Of a stretch of DNA of 64,000 nucleotides, positions 55,666-63,260 are shown in pieces (the first letter of the stretch is position 1; each line of letters starts with the position of its first letter). Made by a program: the position numbers and the translations under genes. Under the pieces are notes generated by a model. The model had not been told where the DNA came from and searched no databases. It saw only the letters and a list, made by a program, of their open reading frames with translations. The DNA comes from an uncultured Flavobacteriales bacterium (lineage in GTDB: Bacteria > Bacteroidota > Bacteroidia > Flavobacteriales > BACL11): assembly GCA_905478765.1 (NCBI GenBank), contig CAJQJY010000001.1:48694-112693 (forward strand), written 5' to 3'.

Positions 55666-56565
55666 CTATTTTCGAACTTTGTCTAGTACTTCATTCAAGT
55701 TATAAAATTTCCAAATAAAGCCTTCTTTTTTTAATTTATCTACGTTTATAGATAGGTCTGTATTGATGATGTGGCTTCTTTTTCCTAGAAATAATCTTAC
55801 TAGAAAAAAAGGTATTTTAATAATTAAAGCATACGGGTATAATTTATCTTTTATCTTTTTAATAAACATTCCTTGAGAAATTGGCTCTGTTGTAGCTAAA
55901 TTATAGACACCTTTATAATTTAAATTAGTTATTGATTCTTTAATGAAGTTGGCTGCGTCATCAACATGTATCCAGCTTATTTTCTTTTCTTTTGATCCAA
56001 TTATGACTCCAATACCTAACTTCATACTGATAAGGTTATACTTTAAAAAAGCTGTTTCTTGATTCATTAATAATGAAATTCTCATTTGAATAACTCGGCT
56101 TCCAATTTGTTTAAACTGCTGTGCAGATTCTTCCCAATCTGAAGCCATTTTTGCAATCCAATCAGTTCCAATTTCATTGTTTTCAGATTTTACGCCTTTT
56201 GCATTTAAACCATAGATTCCTACTGCAGAAGCAGATATAAAAGTTGCGGGTGAAATATTTAATTTTTTAAATTTGTTAAATAATAAGTTCGCTCCCCCAA
56301 TTCTGCTTTGCTGCATTAATATCTTATTTTTCTTTGACCAACGTTTTAGTATAGGGTATCCTGATAAGTGAATAATGTGTTTACAATTTTCTAAAGCTCT
56401 TTCATCAATTTCATCAGTTGATGTATTCCAATAATAAATGTTTTTGTTATTAACTCTTTTTTTATTATTGGTTAATCCGATAATTTCATAATCCTCTTTC
56501 AGTATTGCTGTTGTGATTTTTGCTAAAGAACCGCTAAATCCAGTAATAATTATACGTTCTTTCAT
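55666..56565 (-). CDS. TIGR01777-family NAD(P)-binding epimerase-like protein
   Basis: The 299-residue extended SDR-like protein begins ITGFSGSLAKITTAIL, a diverged Rossmann turn. It has HIIHLSGYPILKRWSKKNK, the family motif SRIGGANLLF, ISASAVGIYGLNAKG, and ISWIHVDDAANFI with NLATTEPISQ. YfcH-type proteins of this family are often annotated as cell-division inhibitors, without good evidence. It follows the MerR regulator gene by 17 nt on the same strand, so it is probably cotranscribed with it. In several bacteria such proteins neighbour carotenoid or light-response genes. Confidence 0.87.
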   Translation of the reverse strand: MKERIIITGFSGSLAKITTAILKEDYEIIGLTNNKKRVNNKNIYYWNTSTDEIDERALENCKHIIHLSGYPILKRWSKKNKILMQQSRIGGANLLFNKFKKLNISPATFISASAVGIYGLNAKGVKSENNEIGTDWIAKMASDWEESAQQFKQIGSRVIQMRISLLMNQETAFLKYNLISMKLGIGVIIGSKEKKISWIHVDDAANFIKESITNLNYKGVYNLATTEPISQGMFIKKIKDKLYPYALIIKIPFFLVRLFLGKRSHIINTDLSINVDKLKKEGFIWKFYNLNEVLDKVRK

Positions 56566-56582
56566 TTAGGTAAAATACTAGA

Positions 56583-57458
56583 TTATTTAGTTATTAAATT
56601 TATAAATTCATCAATGCTTGTAATAGTATTTGTTTTTTGAAAAGCTTCTTCAGAACTTAGATTGGTATTAATAATCGCATGTATTTTTGAATCAGGAAAA
56701 TGGTTTTCAAGGAAGTTAGTTATCTCTTTTGTATTTAATTTGGAAACATTTGCAACAATAGAAAATAATATATTATCTATTTTATTTTTGTTTTTTAAAG
56801 ACAATAATAACTCATGCGGTAAATTTTGGCCAAGGTATATGACATTATAACCGTTCATCTTTAGTATTAAATACGCAAATAAAATGCCTATATCGTGCAG
56901 TTCATTTTTTGGAAGAAATAGCAGCCAGTTTTCTTTAGGTAATTTTTTATATCCATTTTTTTCTATTTCTTTATAAATTTTAGTTTTTATCAATTCTGAC
57001 AGAAAATGTTCTTGAGGCGCACTTATTTTATCATTAATCCACAATACTCCAATTCTGTTTAATACTGGCAATAAGACATGCTGATAGCATTTAATAATCC
57101 CAATATCTTTTATGCATCTTTCATAGGTATTATGAAATAGTAGTTGATTGAATGATATTGATGATTCAAGAATTTGAGAGATATATAATGAAAATTTATT
57201 ATTTTTATTTTTTAATTGAGTGTCAATAAGATCGTCTATTTGTTCAGCAGATAGCTTATTTAAGGTCGATATTTTAAAACCAATATTTACAAGCATACTG
57301 TACCTTAGAGCCTTTACGATCATGTTGTCATCATAATATCTTATGTTGGTTGAGGTTCTGTGTGGTTTTACAAAGTTGTACCTATTTTCCCATGTACGAA
57401 TCAATATTTTGTTTAAACCAGTTATTTTTGAAAAATCATCAATACTATATTTATTCAT
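56583..57458 (-). CDS. MerR-family regulator with B12-binding domain (CarH/LitR-like photoreceptor candidate)
   Basis: The 291-residue protein has a MerR winged-helix DNA-binding domain (residues 1-70: IDDFSKITGLNKILIRTWENRYNFVKPHR) and a C-terminal cobalamin-binding module. The helical cap carries Trp140-x9-Glu150-His151, the W-x9-EH motif of AdoB12 photoreceptors. The Rossmann part has ELHDIG (186-191), the ExHxxG motif whose His188 would be the lower cobalt ligand. The residue after the Trp is Ile. It faces the carotenoid operon and probably represses it in the dark. A TAACTTTG box at 57488-57481 precedes its start. Confidence 0.9.
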   Translation of the reverse strand: MNKYSIDDFSKITGLNKILIRTWENRYNFVKPHRTSTNIRYYDDNMIVKALRYSMLVNIGFKISTLNKLSAEQIDDLIDTQLKNKNNKFSLYISQILESSISFNQLLFHNTYERCIKDIGIIKCYQHVLLPVLNRIGVLWINDKISAPQEHFLSELIKTKIYKEIEKNGYKKLPKENWLLFLPKNELHDIGILFAYLILKMNGYNVIYLGQNLPHELLLSLKNKNKIDNILFSIVANVSKLNTKEITNFLENHFPDSKIHAIINTNLSSEEAFQKTNTITSIDEFINLITK

Positions 57459-57480
57459 TTGTTTCTATTTATTATTTTTG

Positions 57481-57488
57481 CAAAGTTA
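57481..57488 (-). promoter_or_regulatory. -7 box for the MerR-type regulator gene
   Basis: On the minus strand this is TAACTTTG followed by CAAAAATAAT, a match to TAnnTTTG, 22 nt before the ATG at 57458. Confidence 0.55.
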
Positions 57489-57502
57489 TAAATTCTTTTG
57501 AA

Positions 57503-57568
57503 TGTATAATAAAATATACAAAATATTATACGTGTGTATAATTATTCATAAAAAAAATTATACATTTG
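57503..57568. promoter_or_regulatory. Operator array and crtI promoter between the MerR gene and crtI
   Basis: The gap contains inverted and direct copies of TGTATAAT. TGTATA and TATACA, 6 nt apart, lie at 57503-57520; ATTATAC GTGT GTATAAT is a perfect 7-bp palindrome at 57525-57542; ATTATACA at 57557-57564 overlaps the crtI -7 box TACATTTG (57561-57568), which is 4 nt before the ATG. Four exact half-sites in about 60 bp suggest cooperative binding by the adjacent MerR regulator, blocking polymerase directly. Confidence 0.7.
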
Positions 57569-57572
57569 CATA

Positions 57573-59045
57573 ATGTTAAATAATTATAGTATTATAGGTT
57601 CAGGTTTTTCTTCACTATGTGCAGCTGCTTCACTAGCTAAGGAAGGCGGAAAGGTAAAGGTCTTTGAAAAGAACAATGAACTAGGGGGTAGAGCTAGGCA
57701 GTTCACTCAAGATGGTTTTATTTTTGATATGGGTCCAAGCTGGTATTGGATGCCGGATATATTTGAAAATTTTTTCAATAGATTTGATAAAAACCCATCT
57801 GATTATTATGAACTAATAAAGTTAGATCCTGGCTTTCAGATAATATTTAACTCTAGTCATTCAATAAAGATTAATAGTAGTTTTTCTGATATTTTAAGTT
57901 TATTTGAGAGTTATGAAAAAGGTGCCGGAGATAAGTTAAAGAAATTTATAGATGATGCTGAGATTAAATATAATTTGGCAGTTAAGTCTTTAATGTACCA
58001 GCCTGGTGTTAGTTTTTTTGAGTTATTACAAAAAGATATTTTGATAAATATTGGAAAGATGAGCATCTTTTCTTCTTACAGAAAACTTGTAGCAAGACAT
58101 TTTAAAAATCCTTTTCTAAGAAATATTCTTGAGTTTCCTGTACTTTTTTTAGGATCTTCTCCAAAGGATACACCTGCGCTCTATAGTTTAATGGCGTTTT
58201 CAGGTTTAAAACAAGGCACTTATTATCCAATTGGAGGATTTGGTAAGGTTATTGATGGAATGGTTGAATTATGTAAAGAATTAGGAGTAGAGTTTTACAC
58301 TAATCATGAAATTACAGATTGTAATTTTGTTAATCATAAAATCAGCGAGATTGTTACAAAATCAAATGCATTTAAAGCAGATTATGTTATTTGTGGTGCT
58401 GATTACCACCATTTTGATCAGAATATATTGCCTAAAGAATATAGTTCTTATTCAAAAAAATATTGGGACAACCGTTCTATGTCTCCTTCATGTTTAATTT
58501 ATTATTTGGGTATTGATAAGAGGTTAGCTAATTTAGAGCATCATAATTTATTTTTTGACAGTGATATTGAGCAACATACGGATGATATCTATAAAAACAA
58601 GCAGTGGCCACAAGATCCATTATTTTATGTGTGTTGTCCGTCTAAAACTGACAAAACGGTAGCTCCTAAAAATAAGGAAAATTTGTTTTTATTAATGCCT
58701 TTGACATCTGGTATTGTGGATAATAATGAACTAAGAGAAGAATATTTTTATAAAATGATAAATAGATTGGAGAAATATTGTGGGCAAACGATTTTAGATA
58801 AAATCCTTGTTAAGAAAAGTTATTGTATTAACGATTTCAAAAGTGATTATAATGCATTTAAAGGCAATGCATATGGACTTGCTAATACATTGTTACAAAC
58901 AGCCAATCTAAAACCAAAAATTATTAATAAAAAGATTTCAAATCTATTTTATGCTGGTCAATTAACTGTTCCGGGGCCTGGAGTACCACCATCTATCATT
59001 TCAGGACAAATAGTTGCAGATTATATTTTAAAACATAATTCATGA
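57573..59045 (+). CDS. crtI: Phytoene desaturase/dehydrogenase
   Basis: The 490-residue FAD-dependent enzyme has the dinucleotide site IIGSGFSSLCAAASLAKEGG (residues 7-26) with GRARQFTQDGFIFDMGPSWYWMP, and the C-terminal carotenoid-desaturase signature LFYAGQLTVPGPGVPPSIISGQ. It converts phytoene to lycopene (three or four desaturations cannot be distinguished). The start at 57573 is fixed by the promoter and the FAD motif. It is the first gene of the carotenoid operon and overlaps crtB by 4 nt. Confidence 0.95.
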   Translation: MLNNYSIIGSGFSSLCAAASLAKEGGKVKVFEKNNELGGRARQFTQDGFIFDMGPSWYWMPDIFENFFNRFDKNPSDYYELIKLDPGFQIIFNSSHSIKINSSFSDILSLFESYEKGAGDKLKKFIDDAEIKYNLAVKSLMYQPGVSFFELLQKDILINIGKMSIFSSYRKLVARHFKNPFLRNILEFPVLFLGSSPKDTPALYSLMAFSGLKQGTYYPIGGFGKVIDGMVELCKELGVEFYTNHEITDCNFVNHKISEIVTKSNAFKADYVICGADYHHFDQNILPKEYSSYSKKYWDNRSMSPSCLIYYLGIDKRLANLEHHNLFFDSDIEQHTDDIYKNKQWPQDPLFYVCCPSKTDKTVAPKNKENLFLLMPLTSGIVDNNELREEYFYKMINRLEKYCGQTILDKILVKKSYCINDFKSDYNAFKGNAYGLANTLLQTANLKPKIINKKISNLFYAGQLTVPGPGVPPSIISGQIVADYILKHNS

Positions 59046-59878
59046 AAAAGTTATTTGATGAGGTTTCTTATAAAGCCAGTAAAATTACGACTAAAACTTA
59101 TAGTACTAGCTTCTCTTTTGGGATTTTGGCTTTGCATAAATCTTTAAGGAAATCCATATATAATATTTATGGTTTTGTAAGATTTGCTGATGAGATAGTA
59201 GATTCTTTTCATGATTATGATAAGAGTGTTCTATTTAATAAGTTTAAGGATGATGCATTCTTTGCAATTGATAATAAAATCAGTTTAAACCCAATACTAA
59301 ACAGTTTCCAAGAAACTGTAAACACTTTCAGTATTGATTTATCGTTAATACATAATTTTCTTGATAGTATGGAAATGGATTTAAGTGAGAGGAGTTATAA
59401 CAAAGAGAATTATAATGACTATATTCATGGTTCTGCTAGAGTTGTTGGACTAATGTGCTTAAAGGTATTTGTTAATGGGGATGAACAATTATATAATAAA
59501 TTAAAGCCTTCAGCTATGAGTTTAGGATCCGCATTTCAAAAAATTAATTTCTTAAGAGATGCTAATATTGATTACAACTTATTAGGTAGGAGTTATTTTC
59601 CAGGAGTTCAAATGGATAAATTTTCACAATCAGATAAAATTAAGATAGAGAAAGATATTGAGAGAGATTTTCAGGATGCCTTATTAGGCATAAAAATGTT
59701 ACCTTCAAATTCAAGGGCAGGAGTGTATTTGTCGTATATATACTATTATCATTTATTTAAAAAGATTAAATATCTTTCACCTTCTAGATTGTTAGCTGAA
59801 CGAATTAGGATTCCAAATATAGAAAAGTTGGTTTTAATGGTAAAAGCGGTATTCAAAAATCAATTAAATTTAATATGA
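59042..59878 (+). CDS. crtB: Phytoene synthase
   Basis: The 278-residue prenyl-condensing enzyme has both Mg2+-binding aspartate motifs: GFVRFADEIVDSF (DExxD) and FLRDANIDYNLLGRSYFP (DxxxD), plus YIHGSARVVGLMCLKVF. It joins two geranylgeranyl diphosphates to phytoene. The ATG overlaps the crtI stop (ATGA), and its own stop overlaps the next gene the same way, so expression is tightly coupled. Confidence 0.96.
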   Translation: MKKLFDEVSYKASKITTKTYSTSFSFGILALHKSLRKSIYNIYGFVRFADEIVDSFHDYDKSVLFNKFKDDAFFAIDNKISLNPILNSFQETVNTFSIDLSLIHNFLDSMEMDLSERSYNKENYNDYIHGSARVVGLMCLKVFVNGDEQLYNKLKPSAMSLGSAFQKINFLRDANIDYNLLGRSYFPGVQMDKFSQSDKIKIEKDIERDFQDALLGIKMLPSNSRAGVYLSYIYYYHLFKKIKYLSPSRLLAERIRIPNIEKLVLMVKAVFKNQLNLI

Positions 59879-60333
59879 GACTAATTGTTATTTTATTTTG
59901 TTTATTACCCGCTTTTTCGAGTAACGCTCAATGTAGTGATCTTATCAAATTAAGAAAAGAGTATATGCTTTCTCAATATAATCTTGAAAGCTGTATTAGA
60001 CTTAATAATCTAAGTAAATATTGTAATCCTAAACTTGAACCTGTTAAATATAGTTATAATGTTATATCAGATCTCATGCAGTGTAATTTTATTCTTAATC
60101 CATTTAGTAAATATAAGATATTTAAAAATTCAACTCAAAAATTAGATAGTTTGATACTATTTAACCCCAAACATACAGAGATTCGTTTTTTGCGATATTT
60201 AGTGCAACTAAATTGCCCTAAGTTCTTACTGTATGATAAACATATTGTTGATGACTATAAATTGATAATGTCTAATATAAAATCTGAGCCTAAAGATTTA
60301 CAGAATTTCATTACTACAATAATTAATAACTAA
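59875..60333 (+). CDS. Unknown small exported protein in the carotenoid operon
   Basis: The 152-residue protein has a signal peptide (MRLIVILFCLLPAFSSNA, cleavage before QCSDL) and a mainly helical mature region with five cysteines (QCSD, SCIRL, YCNPK, QCNFI, NCPKF). No domain is recognised. It overlaps crtB by 4 nt and precedes idi by 3 nt, so it is made together with carotenoid enzymes even though it is predicted to leave the cytoplasm. Nothing in the sequence fits a lycopene cyclase, which would be a polytopic or FAD-binding protein. Confidence 0.8.
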   Translation: MRLIVILFCLLPAFSSNAQCSDLIKLRKEYMLSQYNLESCIRLNNLSKYCNPKLEPVKYSYNVISDLMQCNFILNPFSKYKIFKNSTQKLDSLILFNPKHTEIRFLRYLVQLNCPKFLLYDKHIVDDYKLIMSNIKSEPKDLQNFITTIINN

Positions 60334-60336
60334 ATA

Positions 60337-60891
60337 ATGCAAGAACAAGTAATATTAGTTAATAAAGAAGATGAGCCAATCGGTCTGATGGATAAGTTAG
60401 AAGCTCATGAGAAAGGTGCTTTACATAGGGCTGTATCTGTTTTCATATTCAATTCTAATAATGAACTTTTAATTCAGAGAAGATCATTAGAGAAATATCA
60501 TACACCTGGGGTTTGGAGCAATACAGCTTGTAGTCATCCAAGAAATAATGAATCAACTCTATCATGTGCACAAAGAAGATTATTTGAAGAAATGGGTATA
60601 AAAACAGAAATATTTCCTGTATTTAGTTTTATTTATAAAGCAGAGTTCCAAAATAATCTTATTGAGCATGAGCTAGACCATGTTTTTATTGGATTTTCGG
60701 ACAAGAAGCCAAAACCAAATTTTAATGAGGTATGTAGCTGGAGCTATGAAGATGAAACGAGTTTGATAAAATTATTAAATGATTGTCCAGAAAGTTTTTC
60801 TCCTTGGTTTAGGATTTGTTACGAACGAGTATTTCAAAAAGTATATACACAAAAAAATAAAAAATTAATTTATCATGAGTTTAATATTTAA
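60337..60891 (+). CDS. idi: Isopentenyl-diphosphate delta-isomerase (type 1)
   Basis: The 184-residue Nudix-fold enzyme has GALHRAVSVFIFNSNNELLIQRRS, the catalytic Cys in TPGVWSNTACSHPR, the degenerate Nudix region CAQRRLFEEMGI, and the metal/acid Glu pair in IEHELDHVFIG. It interconverts IPP and DMAPP, feeding isoprenoid precursors to CrtB. It sits 3 nt after the unknown exported-protein gene and overlaps crtZ by 17 nt. Confidence 0.96.
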   Translation: MQEQVILVNKEDEPIGLMDKLEAHEKGALHRAVSVFIFNSNNELLIQRRSLEKYHTPGVWSNTACSHPRNNESTLSCAQRRLFEEMGIKTEIFPVFSFIYKAEFQNNLIEHELDHVFIGFSDKKPKPNFNEVCSWSYEDETSLIKLLNDCPESFSPWFRICYERVFQKVYTQKNKKLIYHEFNI

Positions 60892-61321
60892 CATATTTAT
60901 TATTTTGTTAACGTTCTTTATGATGGAGGCTGTTGCTTGGGCTACTCATAAATACCTGATGCACGGATGGTTGTGGCGACTACATGAAGATCATCATGTG
61001 GTAGATAAAAATAAAGTATTTCAGAAAAATGATTTTTTCTTTTTAATTTTTGCAATACCATCGATGATTCTGATCTATATTGGCTGTGAATTTAATAACC
61101 TTTGTATATTCTTTGGATTAGGTATTGCACTATATGGATTAGGATATTTTATTGTTCATGAGGTAATTATTCATCAAAGATTACCTTACTTTAAGAGATC
61201 AAATCATCCTTATATTAGAGCAATTCGAATGGCACACAAAGTACACCATAAAACTTTAGGAAAATATGGCGCTAGTTCATTTGGTATGTTAATTGTGCCA
61301 AAAAAATATTTTAAGAATTGA
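60875..61321 (+). CDS. crtZ: Beta-carotene 3-hydroxylase
   Basis: The 148-residue membrane protein has the four histidine clusters of the fatty-acid-hydroxylase superfamily: HKYLMHGW, HEDHH, HEVIIHQRLPY and HKVHHK, which bind two irons. ATHKYLMHGWLWRLHEDHH is the CrtZ signature. It hydroxylates beta-ionone rings to give zeaxanthin, so beta-carotene must be made, yet no lycopene cyclase gene is in this operon. It overlaps idi by 17 nt and is the last gene of the unit. Confidence 0.94.
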   Translation: MSLIFNIFIILLTFFMMEAVAWATHKYLMHGWLWRLHEDHHVVDKNKVFQKNDFFFLIFAIPSMILIYIGCEFNNLCIFFGLGIALYGLGYFIVHEVIIHQRLPYFKRSNHPYIRAIRMAHKVHHKTLGKYGASSFGMLIVPKKYFKN

Positions 61322-61409
61322 GTTTATACTTAAAGATCTTATTGTTTTCTTTTTCAGCAGAACTAAGAAAGATACTGGAAAACAGGATGCATTAAATAAC
61401 TAGTACAAG

Positions 61410-61417
61410 TAATTTTG
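61410..61417 (+). promoter_or_regulatory. -7 box 4 nt before msrB
   Basis: TAATTTTG then TAAA then the msrB ATG at 61422, a match to TAnnTTTG with the 4-nt spacing seen at other starts in the window. Confidence 0.55.
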
Positions 61418-61421
61418 TAAA

Positions 61422-61865
61422 ATGAATAAACTAATATTTTTGTTTCTATTATTTTCCGTATGCTTGTTTGCACAGGATAACACTGTGAAAAATAGAGATT
61501 ACTTTGGAGCTTTGACAACGGAAGAACGAGAGATAATTGTTGATAGGGGAACAGAAAAAGCTTTTTCTGGTAATTATCTAGATTTATTTAAAGCAGGATT
61601 ATATGTTTGTAAGGCCTGTAATAATCCTCTCTTTAAATCAGATTCAAAATTTAAATCAAATTGTGGATGGCCATCTTTTGATGACGAGATTAAGAATTCA
61701 TTAATCAGAATTGAAGATAATAGTTATGGGATGCAAAGAGTAGAAATATGCTGCGCAAATTGCAAGGGTCATCTTGGTCATGTTTTTGAAGGGGAGATGT
61801 TGACAGAGAAAAACCTGAGGCATTGCGTTAATTCAATAAGTATTAAATTTATTTCAAAGAAATAA
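61422..61865 (+). CDS. msrB: Exported peptide-methionine (R)-S-oxide reductase MsrB
   Basis: The 147-residue protein has a signal peptide (residues 1-17, cut before QDNTV). The MsrB domain has two CxxC zinc pairs (VCKACN and CCANCKGHLGHVF), CGWPSFD, and the catalytic Cys in LRHCVNSISIKF. It reduces methionine-R-sulfoxide in exported proteins, repairing oxidative damage in the envelope. It lies just after the carotenoid operon with its own promoter, consistent with a shared photo-oxidative-stress theme. Confidence 0.94.
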   Translation: MNKLIFLFLLFSVCLFAQDNTVKNRDYFGALTTEEREIIVDRGTEKAFSGNYLDLFKAGLYVCKACNNPLFKSDSKFKSNCGWPSFDDEIKNSLIRIEDNSYGMQRVEICCANCKGHLGHVFEGEMLTEKNLRHCVNSISIKFISKK

Positions 61866-61966
61866 CTCTATTTGTTTTAGTGCGTATTAATTTGATGGTT
61901 CTTAATGGTAAAGGATTTTAGTTTTCTTTTGAGATAATATAGGATACTTCAATATGCTTAATATTT

Positions 61967-62764
61967 TTAGATTAATTTTTGTTGTTTAGAGCAAAACCAA
62001 GTTTTGCGCGAGTCAGAAGTTTTTTTAGATATTACTAGATTTTTATTTTCAGTGTATTTCTTTCCGTAAATGTTTAATTTAAATTTAGATAATTTAAAGG
62101 GATTTTTAAAATCTTTAAGTTCGGCTCCTCCTGAGAGATAGCTATTCCACATTACTTGCTTTATATTTTTTATTAAGTTAGTTTTCATTTTTTTATTAAG
62201 ATTTCCCCATTTTTCCTCAGGATGTATTTTAGATAGATATAAACTCTCAGATTTAATATAGTTTCCTACTCCAGGAAAATATTTTTGATCCATTATTATA
62301 GAGCAGATAGATTTCTTCGGATTAATATTTTTTTCTAAATAATTTGAATGGCTTTTAAAATGATATAATTTATGCATGAGATCAAAAGAAGGGTTAAATT
62401 TATGATTAAATTCAGATTGAGTTAGTATCTTCATCTTCCCAAATTTTCTCACATCTTTAAAGAATATTTCATTCTTACCATCAGAAACACGAAAATGACA
62501 ATGTTTGATTAATTCATTAGACCACCCACCCGTCATACCTAAGTGAAAATTAAATGTTTGATTGTTTGTTAACTCTATAAATATGTTCTTTCCAATAGTA
62601 AATGTTGGTTGAAAATTTTCTAAATTATCATTAATAGTACTAAAGACATCGAAATATTTTTTATCATAATATTCAGAAACAATTTCAAAATTTACTTTTT
62701 TACTTAATAGAAAGAATTCGTTGAAATAATCTGAAGCTATTTTTACTTCTGGACCTTCTGGCAT
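61967..62764 (-). CDS. Fpg/Nei-family DNA glycosylase lacking the zinc finger cysteines
   Basis: The 265-residue protein starts MPEGPEV with the catalytic Pro2 and Glu3. NFHLGMTGGW and RKFGKMKI fit the N-terminal lobe, and the helix-two-turn-helix has DQKYFPGVGNYIKSESLYLSKIHP. The C-terminal region normally holds a four-Cys zinc finger; here only one Cys remains (SRKTWFCSKQQKLI), though the key Arg is kept. It should excise oxidised bases such as 8-oxoguanine. Zincless members are known in Nei-like groups, so activity is plausible. No promoter box was found. Confidence 0.9.
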   Translation of the reverse strand: MPEGPEVKIASDYFNEFFLLSKKVNFEIVSEYYDKKYFDVFSTINDNLENFQPTFTIGKNIFIELTNNQTFNFHLGMTGGWSNELIKHCHFRVSDGKNEIFFKDVRKFGKMKILTQSEFNHKFNPSFDLMHKLYHFKSHSNYLEKNINPKKSICSIIMDQKYFPGVGNYIKSESLYLSKIHPEEKWGNLNKKMKTNLIKNIKQVMWNSYLSGGAELKDFKNPFKLSKFKLNIYGKKYTENKNLVISKKTSDSRKTWFCSKQQKLI

Positions 62765-62851
62765 TTTTTGATTTATTTAAAGTTATGTAATTTTGTTGAT
62801 TTACAATCAAATAGGTAAGATTTCTTGTAGTATTTTATTTGATGATTTCGC

Positions 62852-62859
62852 ATTATACA
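62852..62859. promoter_or_regulatory. Isolated TGTATAAT half-site upstream of the fpg-like gene
   Basis: ATTATACA at 62852-62859, continuing ATTTAATG, repeats the half-site found at the crtI promoter. It lies 88 nt upstream of the glycosylase start on the minus strand and just past the end of the DUF2452 gene. Confidence 0.35.
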
Positions 62860-62872
62860 TTTAATGATATTT

Positions 62873-63256
62873 CTATTCTGTTTTCGTCCAAGTATTATTT
62901 GAGGTTAGTTTGTATGAGCCAATACATTCTATTTCCCACTCATGAGGTTTGATTATGCTTAGGAAATTATTCTTATTTCCTTTGTATAGGTAATATGTTT
63001 CTCCAACAATAGGATTAAAGCTGTACTTTGATTTGAATATCAGATTTGACCATTCTATTTCTTTTAATAGAGAATCGTACTTATCTTTAATCTCAAAAAA
63101 TCTTGTTGTAAAATAGTGTTGAGCATCTGATTCTAAGTCTTTTATTTTATCAGGTTTAAATGTTTTAGACGTAAAACTAGTAGGATATTCTTTTCTGAAT
63201 GCGTCGTATTCTTTGCTAGCATAATTATAAACTATATTATCTGGTTTCTTTTTCAT
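62873..63256 (-). CDS. DUF2452 protein
   Basis: The 127-residue protein matches DUF2452 over its length: KPDNIVYNYASKEYDAFRKEYPTS at the start, then KDKYDSLLKEIEWSNLIF, FNPIVGETYYLYKGN, FLSIIKPHEWEIECIGSYKL and a C-terminal W. It has no signal peptide and is soluble. Function is unknown. The start is defined by a TACATTTG box at 63268-63261 on the minus strand, 4 nt before the ATG. The upstream gap carries more TGTATAA-type half-sites. Confidence 0.9.
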   Translation of the reverse strand: MKKKPDNIVYNYASKEYDAFRKEYPTSFTSKTFKPDKIKDLESDAQHYFTTRFFEIKDKYDSLLKEIEWSNLIFKSKYSFNPIVGETYYLYKGNKNNFLSIIKPHEWEIECIGSYKLTSNNTWTKTE

Positions 63257-63260
63257 AGTG

